Shown here: piece by piece, positions 27,654 through 34,762 of the stretch
How positions within the stretch are numbered: the first letter of the stretch is position 1
Layout of the letters: every line of letters starts with the position of its first letter
Assembly (NCBI GenBank): GCA_043804925.1
Contig: JAZDIP010000013.1
Span: 1 to 40,100 of the forward strand
Reading direction: 5' to 3'
DNA: 40,100 bases
DNA from: ChocPot-Mid sp043804925
GTDB lineage: Bacteria; Bacteroidota; Ignavibacteria; Kapaibacteriales; UBA2268
Position numbers and translations under genes: made by a program
The notes under the pieces: model-generated
The model's input: only the letters and a program-made list of their open reading frames with translations
Databases searched by the model: none
What the model was told of the DNA's origin: nothing

Positions 27654-27728
27654 TTTGAAATTAAGATTTGAAAATTTGAACTTGAAAATTGATTGAAAAT
27701 TGTAAAATTGAAAATTGAAAATTGAATT
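27654..27728. repeat. Degenerate tandem TTGAAAA-type array
   Basis: About 75 bases built of units such as TTGAAAA, TTGAAAATT and TTGATTG. It runs right up to the AGGA ribosome binding site of nuoH, so the nuoH leader would consist largely of repeat. Confidence 0.75.
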
Positions 27729-27735
27729 AGGAATT

Positions 27736-28776
27736 ATGGAAGAACTTGGCTGGATATTATTAGAAGCATTGATTAAAGCAGTTTTAATTTTCACGTTAAT
27801 ATTGCTTGCTGCAGCAACTTTAGTTTATTGTGAACGTAAAGTTTCAGCATTTATTCAAAACAGAATAGGACCGAACCGGGCTGGTCCAAAAGGATTACTA
27901 CAACCTTTTGCCGATGTACTGAAATTATTTATGAAGGAAGATATTGTACCTGATGCGGCAAACAAGAATTTACACAGGTTAGCTCCAATTATTTCTCTTG
28001 GTATTACTGTTGCGGTTTATGCAGTTATCCCTTTAGGAAGTTCATTTGAATTAGCCGGAAGGACAATTCAAATGGGAATTGCTCCAAATGTCAATATTGG
28101 AATCTTATTCATTCTGGCAATGACATCGGTTGGTGTTTATGGCATAACAATTGCCGGTTGGTCGTCAAACAACAAATACTCCCTTCTCGGTGGACTTAGG
28201 TCTTCTGCTCAGATGATATCATATGAACTTTCGATGGGATTGGCTATTATGGGTGTAATAATGGTAACCGGGTCTTTGAATCTGAATGATATTATTATTC
28301 ATCAAAGCGGCTGGTTGTGGAATATTTTATTGCAACCCCTTGGTTTCATTATATTTCTTGTATCTGCATTTGCCGAGACAAACAGGACTCCATTTGATTT
28401 ACCTGAAGCTGAACCGGAACTTGTTGGGGGATATAATACTGAATATACCGGAATGAAATTCGGAATGTTTTTCCTTGCCGAATATGGTAATATGGCAACT
28501 TCGTCGGCATTGATAGCCATTTTATATCTTGGTGGCTGGCAATTGCCGTTTAATCCTGAATGGCTGGGACTTCAGGAAGGTTCAATTTGGATGGCACTTG
28601 CACAATTTGTTACAATAGTCGTTAAGATTTTATTGCTTTGCAACTTCTTTATTTGGGTTCGCTGGACAGTCCCAAGATTCCGTTATGACCAATTAATGAA
28701 TTTGGGATGGAGAGTTTTGTTGCCGTTAGCTTTATTGAATGTTATACTTACAGGTATTGTAATGTTTCTAATTTAA
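27736..28776 (+). CDS. nuoH: NADH-quinone oxidoreductase subunit H
   Basis: Membrane subunit of complex I near the quinone site. About eight hydrophobic helices are visible. Family motifs include ERKVSAFIQNRIGPNRAGPKGLLQPFADVLKLF, then AETNRTPFDLPEAEPELVGGYNTEY and RWTVPRFRYDQLM. ATG 27736 is preceded by AGGA; a TTG seven codons upstream (27715) falls in repeat sequence and is rejected. 346 aa is typical. It is separated from nuoG by 220 bases of repeats and from nuoI by 64 bases that include a TTTAATGAGTTTTATGAGTT tandem. Confidence 0.95.
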   Translation: MEELGWILLEALIKAVLIFTLILLAAATLVYCERKVSAFIQNRIGPNRAGPKGLLQPFADVLKLFMKEDIVPDAANKNLHRLAPIISLGITVAVYAVIPLGSSFELAGRTIQMGIAPNVNIGILFILAMTSVGVYGITIAGWSSNNKYSLLGGLRSSAQMISYELSMGLAIMGVIMVTGSLNLNDIIIHQSGWLWNILLQPLGFIIFLVSAFAETNRTPFDLPEAEPELVGGYNTEYTGMKFGMFFLAEYGNMATSSALIAILYLGGWQLPFNPEWLGLQEGSIWMALAQFVTIVVKILLLCNFFIWVRWTVPRFRYDQLMNLGWRVLLPLALLNVILTGIVMFLI

Positions 28777-28840
28777 GTTTAATGAGTTTTATGAGTTTAA
28801 TTAGTTAATATTGATACGAGAAATTATTTAGGTTATATAT

Positions 28841-29338
28841 ATGAATAGAAAAGAAAATAACGAATCTCAGAGATTAAATTTTTGGGAACAGCTTTATTTA
28901 CCTGAAATAGCAAGAGGAATGGGTATAACATTCCGTCAGATGTTTAAACCAAAGTTCACCAGGCAATATCCTGAAGAGAGATGGGAACCGGAAGGTTCAT
29001 ATCGTGGGCGTCCTGTGTTGGTTAAGGAAGAAGCCGGGGGCAGATGTGTTGCCTGCGGTTTATGCTCAAGAGTATGTCCGGCTTTGGCTATTGAAGTACA
29101 AGCAGATGAAACTGAACTTGTAAAAGAGAGATACCCCGTAAAATTTGAAATAAATATGCTTCGTTGCATATTCTGCGGCTTTTGCGAGGAAGTATGTCCC
29201 GAAGAGGCAATTGTTATGAGTAAGGATTATGACATGGTATTTTCAAGTCAGGAAGAAGCCATCTTAGGCAAGGACAAATTACTGGTTCCAATTGCACAGT
29301 TACAAGACCGTTTGGAGTTTTTAAGACTATATAAATAA
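28841..29338 (+). CDS. nuoI: NADH-quinone oxidoreductase subunit I
   Basis: Carries two 4Fe-4S clusters to the quinone site of complex I. The two ferredoxin motifs are C69-C72-C75-C79 (CVACGLCSRVCP) and C109-C112-C115-C119 (CIFCGFCEEVCP). The N-terminus contains the GMGITFRQMF membrane-association helix typical of NuoI. 165 aa is normal. It follows nuoH; after it the nuo order breaks, as a peptidase gene comes next, not nuoJ. Confidence 0.95.
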   Translation: MNRKENNESQRLNFWEQLYLPEIARGMGITFRQMFKPKFTRQYPEERWEPEGSYRGRPVLVKEEAGGRCVACGLCSRVCPALAIEVQADETELVKERYPVKFEINMLRCIFCGFCEEVCPEEAIVMSKDYDMVFSSQEEAILGKDKLLVPIAQLQDRLEFLRLYK

Positions 29339-29341
29339 TAT

Positions 29342-29362
29342 GTCATACTAAAGTTGTCGAAG
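29342..29362. repeat. Interspersed repeat copy, inverted form of the 20993 element
   Basis: GTCATACTAAAGTTGTCGAAG matches the reverse complement of the 21-mer inside the AddA-like gene at 16 of 21 positions. It sits four bases after the nuoI stop. Confidence 0.6.
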
Positions 29363-29429
29363 GATGTCACATTTAAGAATATTTTCCCGCTAAGAAATAA
29401 ATTTATTAATTATATTGAAAGGATTTAAT

Positions 29430-31163
29430 ATGAAACGTCTTTATTACAACTATTTGTTGGTTTTAATCTTGATACTTTCACTCGGTATTGTGAGTTGCGA
29501 AAAGAAAGATGAAGCCAATCAGACAATTAACAAGGAGGAAGTTCAAAAAATGGAAAAAGAATTTACGGAATTTGCAGGCAAGCTCGAATCCGAAGTTGCA
29601 TCGGCTTATACGGAAAGTTGTTTAACTTATTGGACTGCTGCAAATACAGGAAAACCTGAAGATTTCGATAAAGCTTCCGAAGCCGAAATTAAAATGGATA
29701 AAATTCTCTCAAATAAAGAAACTTTTGAGAAAATTAAAAAATTCAGGGAATCCAGCTTAATATTGGATGATATTAAAAAAAGAGACCTCGAGATGATGTA
29801 TCTTTCATTTCTTGGCAAGCAAATTAATCCTGAAAAACTTGCTGCAATGACAAAGATGCAGAACGAAATCAGTAAGAAATTCCAAAACTTCAGAGCTGTT
29901 GTTGACGGTAAAAAAATGACAGACAATGACGTAGAAAACACTTTAAAGGATTCCAAGGATTCAAAAAAACTTGAAAAAGTTTGGAAAGCACATAAATCAA
30001 TTGGCCCATTAGTAGCTGAAGATATTATTGCATTGGTTAAGCTAAGAAATGAAGCGGCAAAAGAACTTGGTTTCAATAATTATCACGAAATGAGCTTAAA
30101 ACTAAATGAGCAGGACCCTACCGAAATAAGTAAATTATTTGATGAACTTGACGAACTTACCAAAGAATCATTCAAATCATTAAAAAATGAAATGGATGGA
30201 GTTATTTCAAAACAATGCGGTATCAAAAAAGAAGAATTAATGCCATGGCATTACCAGAACAGATATTTCCAGGAAGCTCCGAAAATTTATGATATTGACT
30301 TAGATGTATATTACAAAGGCAAAGATATTGTTAAATTAACAGAAGATTATTATTCAAGCATTAGCTTGCCAATAGATGATATGGTTAAAAATAGCGACCT
30401 TTTCGAGAGAGAAGGAAAAAGCCAGCATGCTTTCTGCATTGATATTAATAGGGATAAAAAAGACACAAGGGTTCTTTGCAACGTAAAGGACAACAGCAGT
30501 TGGATGAATACAATGCTTCATGAATTTGGTCATGCAGTATATTTCAAATGGCATGACAAAGACCTCCCTTGGTTTTTGAAAACACCTGCTCAGATTTTCA
30601 CAACCGAAGCAATTGCTATGATGTTCGGCAGATTATCCTCCAATCCGCAATTTATGCAAGATATGCTTGGTATTAGCGATGCAGAAAAAACAAAAATCGC
30701 GGAAACTGCATTTAAGATTTTAACTCTCGAACAGCTTGTCTTCAGCAGATGGTCACAAGTTATGTACCGTTTTGAAAAAAGCATGTACGAAAATCCCGAC
30801 CAGGATTTAAATAAATTATGGTGGGATTTGGTAGAAAAATACCAAATGGTTAAAAAACCAGCAGGCAGAAATGAGCCCGATTGGGCAACAAAAACTCACA
30901 TAGCATCAAGTCCTTGCTACTATCACAATTATCATTTAGGTGAACTTTTAGCATCACAACTTGACAATTATATCAAAAAAGATGTCCTGAAGTTAGCCGA
31001 AGGCAAAGAAACGGCATACTTTAAACAACCCGAAGTCGGAGAATATTTGATTAAAACAGTTTTTACTCCGGGTGCAAAATATCTATGGAATGATATGATC
31101 GAAAAAGCAACAGGTGAAAAACTGACAGCAAAGTATTACGCAAAACAGTTTGTGAAGAAATAA
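29430..31163 (+). CDS. M2-like zinc peptidase, lipoprotein
   Basis: 577-residue envelope peptidase. The signal peptide ends in lipobox GIVSC (Cys23). The zinc site is HEFGH (H364, E365, H368) with the third ligand probably E393 in TTEAIAMMFGRL. This spacing and the later helical part (WDLVEKYQMVKKP, CYYHNYHLGELLASQ) fit peptidyl-dipeptidase family M2 (ACE-like) better than M3. ATG 29430 follows AAAGGA; the upstream TTG at 29415 is less likely. It is inserted between nuoI and nuoC and has no obvious tie to complex I. Its role is likely breakdown of imported peptides. Confidence 0.83.
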   Translation: MKRLYYNYLLVLILILSLGIVSCEKKDEANQTINKEEVQKMEKEFTEFAGKLESEVASAYTESCLTYWTAANTGKPEDFDKASEAEIKMDKILSNKETFEKIKKFRESSLILDDIKKRDLEMMYLSFLGKQINPEKLAAMTKMQNEISKKFQNFRAVVDGKKMTDNDVENTLKDSKDSKKLEKVWKAHKSIGPLVAEDIIALVKLRNEAAKELGFNNYHEMSLKLNEQDPTEISKLFDELDELTKESFKSLKNEMDGVISKQCGIKKEELMPWHYQNRYFQEAPKIYDIDLDVYYKGKDIVKLTEDYYSSISLPIDDMVKNSDLFEREGKSQHAFCIDINRDKKDTRVLCNVKDNSSWMNTMLHEFGHAVYFKWHDKDLPWFLKTPAQIFTTEAIAMMFGRLSSNPQFMQDMLGISDAEKTKIAETAFKILTLEQLVFSRWSQVMYRFEKSMYENPDQDLNKLWWDLVEKYQMVKKPAGRNEPDWATKTHIASSPCYYHNYHLGELLASQLDNYIKKDVLKLAEGKETAYFKQPEVGEYLIKTVFTPGAKYLWNDMIEKATGEKLTAKYYAKQFVKK

Positions 31164-31182
31164 TTATACCGAAACATGGGAA

Positions 31183-31209
31183 GTCATACTTCGATAAACT
31201 CAGTATGAC
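31183..31209. repeat. Interspersed palindromic repeat
   Basis: Arms GTCATAC (31183-31189) and GTATGAC (31203-31209). The right half, CTTCGATAAACTCAGTATGAC, is the same family as the two copies inside the AddA-like gene. Confidence 0.7.
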
Positions 31210-31234
31210 GTGAAATTCGAAATATAAATGATAA

Positions 31235-31294
31235 GTCATTCTGAATGAAACGTAGTGAAGTGAAGAATCCAGGAACCGTATGAATACTGGATTC
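31235..31294. repeat. Interspersed repeat with 8-bp inverted arms
   Basis: A GTCATTCTGAATGAAACG segment is followed by a hairpin with arms GAATCCAG (31265-31272) and CTGGATTC (31287-31294). It lies in the peptidase-to-next-gene spacer. The composition is like repeats widespread in this kind of genome; copy number elsewhere is unknown. Confidence 0.65.
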
Positions 31295-31342
31295 CTCACA
31301 TCACCCGGAATAACTTAATAATTAAAAAAATATATTGAGCAT

Positions 31343-31924
31343 ATGAGATATTTAATTTTATTACCTGTGATTTTGATGATTGGATTATCAAATTCTTCTT
31401 TATTATTCAGTCAAACAGAAGTTGACAGCGAGTTTCCCGATGACGAAGAATATGACTGGGTGTATCTTAATCTTGATTTGGGGTATGGAAGCAGCGGTCC
31501 CGGTGGTGCTTTGGGTTTTAGGTATAGATTTTTAGGATTAGGCATCAGTGCTACGGGTTTTGCCACAGATATTCCAAAAACAAGCCCTCAGCAGTCAGGT
31601 AATCAAAGTAACCTGCAACAGAAATCATACCCGGGCAATACGGTTTGTGGAGACTTTTTCGGTTATTATGACCTTGAAGAAATAAGCTTGTTTGCTAATA
31701 TTGGATTCTACTCTTCTATTGATTCTGTTTTGCTATGGGACCCGGAAAAACGGCTTTATTATCGTCATGGTGTGGTAAACCAAGGCGGTATTTGCTTTGG
31801 TTTTGGAGCACAAATGCCTTTATTATTTCTCAATGAAGATAATGATTATTTAGAGCAAATAGTTGGAGGTATTGGATATCATTCCCAAATTGGTGTTTAC
31901 CTGAGAATAGCATACAGATGGTAA
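31343..31924 (+). CDS. Exported protein, possible outer-membrane protein
   Basis: 193-residue protein of unknown family. A signal peptide (RYLILLPVILMIGLSNSSLLFS) is followed by a Gly- and aromatic-rich beta pattern (YLNLDLGYGSSGPGGALGFRYRFLGLGISATGF) and ends in Trp (YLRIAYRW), as outer-membrane barrels often do. The length would suit a small 6-8 strand barrel. It lies between the M2-like peptidase and nuoC with repeat-filled spacers either side. No more specific role can be given. Confidence 0.65.
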   Translation: MRYLILLPVILMIGLSNSSLLFSQTEVDSEFPDDEEYDWVYLNLDLGYGSSGPGGALGFRYRFLGLGISATGFATDIPKTSPQQSGNQSNLQQKSYPGNTVCGDFFGYYDLEEISLFANIGFYSSIDSVLLWDPEKRLYYRHGVVNQGGICFGFGAQMPLLFLNEDNDYLEQIVGGIGYHSQIGVYLRIAYRW

Positions 31925-32017
31925 TGTTGGAAATTTGAAAATTCTTTTATTTATATTTTGAATTTTCGTAAATTAATACTTTATATATTAGTAATTTTTG
32001 TTATTAAAGTTTGAATT

Positions 32018-32551
32018 ATGGCATTGGATAAAGAAAAAGTTATTGAATTAGTTAAATCGGTTTGCCCTGAATCCGAGATTTACGAACACAGGGAGCAAAT
32101 TTCTTTTATTATACCTAAGGAAAAGCTGATTGATACAGCCCGAATTTTGAAAGATAACGAGACTACACGTTTCGATATGCTTACGGATGTTACTGCTATT
32201 GATTGGTACAACAAAAAGAAACCAAGATTTGAACTAGTATATTTTCTTTATTCCAATCCGAATAAATCCAGAATCCGATTGAAAGTACCTGTGAGTGAAA
32301 ATGAACCGGTTTGCCCAAGCATAACAAGTGTTTGGGAGAGTGCAAACTGGTACGAAAGAGAAACCTGGGATATGTATGGCATTAAATTCAGCGGCCATCC
32401 CGGTTTGAGACGTTATTATATGCCAGAAGATTTTAATGACCCGGAAACCGGCGAACCGCTTCACCCTCTCAGAAAAGATTTTCCACTAATGGGTATTCCC
32501 AATTCTTTGCCTCTTCCACCCTATCCTGAAAGAGACGGCGAAGCCGGTTAA
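32018..32551 (+). CDS. nuoC: NADH-quinone oxidoreductase subunit C
   Basis: Hydrophilic subunit of complex I, 177 aa. The family signature WYERETWDMYGIKFSGHPGLRRYYMPEDF is followed by HPLRKDFPLMG. It is unfused: NuoD is neither attached nor next, since the following gene is on the other strand. It is about 2.7 kb from nuoI. The sequence AAAGTTTG four bases before the ATG is one box of a possible promoter, but no TTTG lies at the expected distance. Confidence 0.93.
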   Translation: MALDKEKVIELVKSVCPESEIYEHREQISFIIPKEKLIDTARILKDNETTRFDMLTDVTAIDWYNKKKPRFELVYFLYSNPNKSRIRLKVPVSENEPVCPSITSVWESANWYERETWDMYGIKFSGHPGLRRYYMPEDFNDPETGEPLHPLRKDFPLMGIPNSLPLPPYPERDGEAG

Positions 32552-32564
32552 GTTCTTTTTGAAA

Positions 32565-32903
32565 TTAATTATACGAAGCAATTGCGTCTTCAATAGTATC
32601 TTCCAAACGAAATAATTCTATCAATTGTGATATATTGAGCATTGACTTAACGACTTCCTGCGCTCCGACCAACGTTATTGCAGTCTCGTATTCCTTCAAT
32701 TGCCTATGAGCCAGTAATAGGGCTCCGAGTCCGCTCGAATCAATGTATTCCACATTAGAAATATCCAGAATTAATCCTTTTACTGTCGGCTGGCAAATAA
32801 TTAAAAGTTCGGCTTTGAGATTTGCCGAGTTTTCCGAATCAAGATTTTTTACTTTTAATGTAAAAATCACGAAGCCATTCTTATTTTCTATCGAAAAATT
32901 CAT
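32565..32903 (-). CDS. STAS-domain anti-anti-sigma factor antagonist
   Basis: 112-residue single STAS domain, the SpoIIAA/RsbV type. The phosphorylation site motif is VEYIDSSGLGALL with S56/S57. Such proteins bind an anti-sigma kinase and are switched by Ser phosphorylation. No partner kinase, phosphatase or sigma factor lies beside it. It converges with nuoC with a gap of 13 bases and diverges from the glycosyltransferase gene. Confidence 0.88.
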   Translation of the reverse strand: MNFSIENKNGFVIFTLKVKNLDSENSANLKAELLIICQPTVKGLILDISNVEYIDSSGLGALLLAHRQLKEYETAITLVGAQEVVKSMLNISQLIELFRLEDTIEDAIASYN

Positions 32904-32997
32904 ACTTACTAAATATAATTAAAAAATTCATTAATTTGTTCTGCAAGTTAATCACAAATTTTTTTTTATTGAAATTTATTTATAAAAAAATTTAAAA

Positions 32998-34041
32998 ATG
33001 TTGAAAAAAATTGAAAATATTCTCGTAATACGACTTAGCTCGATGGGTGATGTAATCCTGACTACAGCACTTATAAGACAAATCAGAAATAAATATCCCA
33101 ATACCCGCTTAGATTTCGCTACTTCAAAGCAGTTTGCCGAAATTTTCACCAATAACCCCCATATCTCGAATCTGATTGAATATGATAAACAAAGCTCTTT
33201 GAAGGATATTAATGATTTGAAAAAAAATATTAAATCAAAGATTCCGAGCGGCAGATATGATTTAGTTATTGATTTACAAAGAAATATTAGGTCGAGAGTT
33301 TTCCGCAGTGGTTTGGGTGCTCAATATCTTTATGTTAAAAAGATGAGATTGCACAAGCTTTCGATGGTTTATTTCAAAAGACCTTTGCTGAAGAAAATTG
33401 TTCCAATACCTGAAATTTACCGTATGACTGCATCTCCTCTTGATATTGAAGATGACGGCAAAGGATTGGAGTTGTGGTTACCAAACGAAACCTTGAGTCC
33501 AATCTACCTTCCGGAAGAAAAAAAAGTCAAAAATTCATTGACAATAGCCATTGCTCCGGGAGCTTTCCACAATACGAAACGATGGCAGAAAGAAAAATAT
33601 TTGGAACTTATTATTCATTTGAAGGAGAATTTTTATGCAGATATTGTCCTGATTGGAGGTAAAAAGGATAAAGAGATTACAGATTGGATTACGAGTAAAA
33701 TCACATTTGAATTTGAAGATTGCACAGAGTCTGATTCGATTATCAGGACTGTTTCCGCTATTGATTCAGCATCGCTTCTTATATCAAATGATACCGGTGT
33801 CGTACATATTGCTGCTGCTCGCAAAGTCCCTGTAGTTGCAATATTCGGTTCTACTGTTAAAGAGTTTGGATTTATTCCTTTCCGTACAAAACATGAGATT
33901 GTCGAAAAAATCCTTCCCTGCCGTCCTTGTACGCATTACGGTTTGAATAAATGTCCGAAAGTACATTTTGACTGCATGAATAAAATTTCGGTTGAGGATG
34001 TTGTTTTGGCGGTTCAGAAGTTGATTTTAAAAAAATCGTGA
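32998..34041 (+). CDS. Glycosyltransferase family 9 (heptosyltransferase-like)
   Basis: 347-residue enzyme that likely adds a heptose to the LPS core. N-terminal domain KIENILVIRLSSMGDVILTTALIRQIR is the GT9 signature. The nucleotide-sugar domain holds IAIAPGAFHNTKRWQKEKY, then SNDTGVVHIAAARKVPVVAIFGSTV. The Cys-rich end (PCRPCTHYGLNKCPKVHFDC) is common in WaaF/WaaC-like proteins. It is consistent with the LPS-making lpxA and lpxC genes elsewhere in the window. The acceptor cannot be told. Confidence 0.88.
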   Translation: MLKKIENILVIRLSSMGDVILTTALIRQIRNKYPNTRLDFATSKQFAEIFTNNPHISNLIEYDKQSSLKDINDLKKNIKSKIPSGRYDLVIDLQRNIRSRVFRSGLGAQYLYVKKMRLHKLSMVYFKRPLLKKIVPIPEIYRMTASPLDIEDDGKGLELWLPNETLSPIYLPEEKKVKNSLTIAIAPGAFHNTKRWQKEKYLELIIHLKENFYADIVLIGGKKDKEITDWITSKITFEFEDCTESDSIIRTVSAIDSASLLISNDTGVVHIAAARKVPVVAIFGSTVKEFGFIPFRTKHEIVEKILPCRPCTHYGLNKCPKVHFDCMNKISVEDVVLAVQKLILKKS

Positions 34042-34180
34042 AACATCGAAAAGGTGAAAAATCGAAACGTGAAACGGGAATCAATGTCTGTACTACAGAT
34101 TAAACTGATTTTAATGATTTCGCTGATTTTTTTTGCCTGAACTGTGATTTTTGAGATTAATATGATTGCCATGATAATAT

Positions 34181-34331
34181 CTATTTAAACAGCCACTCTT
34201 CTTCTTCCTCGACATCCACAGCTTCACGCCTTCTTAAACGTTGTCTGCAAGCCGTTCCCGGGGATTTGTACGGTTTTGTGGTGCATTCCCTTAAGCAAAT
34301 CAAGGCAGTCGCCGTAGTATAGTTCGTTCAT
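34181..34331 (-). pseudogene. Remnant of a DNA methyltransferase-like gene
   Basis: From ATG at 34331 the minus strand reads MNELYYGDCLDLLKGM, which resembles the start of site-specific DNA methyltransferases (LYxGDCLxxL). The frame then stops after 34 codons. In a second frame a C-terminal-like piece follows (RRREAVDVEEEEEWLFK, stop at 34181). The body, including any catalytic DPPF/NPPY motif, is missing. This fits a large internal deletion plus a frameshift. The base composition is richer in G+C than the surroundings. It could instead be chance; a homology search of both frames would decide. Confidence 0.42.
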
Positions 34332-34538
34332 TACCTTAGTTTTATAAGTTTTATTAGTTTAATAAGTTCCCAAAACAGAAATTATGGAAAATGGAATTAA
34401 TAGCAATTGTCAACTGTTAATGGTCAATTGTTAATTTCTTTGTGAATCTCTGTGTTTCCGCAGCGTATTACTGTGTAATTGTCTTTTGTTTTCAATTTAA
34501 AACTTAAAATTTAAAATTTAGAATTTAAAACTTTAAAC

Positions 34539-34561
34539 TCCCTTCTCCCTTTTCCTTTCTC
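34539..34561. repeat. Polypyrimidine repeat, copy 2
   Basis: 23 bases identical to 7484-7506, in the spacer before ftsK. Confidence 0.8.
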
Positions 34562-34762
34562 TTGTCTGATAAACTTACCGAAGAACACTGTTTCGCAAAA
34601 AAAACTTGATTTAAATTAAAATAGATTGTATTTTCGTAACTATATTATTTATGATTGCAGCATAATTTAGCGGGGAATACAATATTGATGTCAATTTTCT
34701 GCTATTAGAACTATTATATTTTTAAAAAAATCTTTATGAGAATTAGTATCTAAGGGGGAAAA

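Larger units (their letters stand above)
34042..34762. other. Long spacer with gene remnant and repeats
   Basis: A 721-base gap before ftsK without an intact gene. It starts with a GTGAAACATCGAAAA-type tandem (34041-34080) and a TTTAATGATTTCGCTGATT-type stretch. Then come a probable methyltransferase remnant (34181-34331), TTTTATAAGTTTTATTAG units (34345-34376), a CAATTGTCAACTG stretch, AATTTAAAACTT units (about 34493-34537) and a polypyrimidine copy (34539-34561). The last 200 bases are AT-rich and should hold the ftsK promoter. Confidence 0.65.

Noticed and set aside
27279..27794. Minus-strand open frame of 171 codons across the nuoG-nuoH gap
   Set aside because: It overlaps the ends of nuoG and nuoH in antisense and consists largely of repeat sequence (FNFQ-type words); no family resemblance.
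31063..31299. Minus-strand open frame containing VILSLSKYD
   Set aside because: It is a translated interspersed repeat that runs antisense into the peptidase gene.
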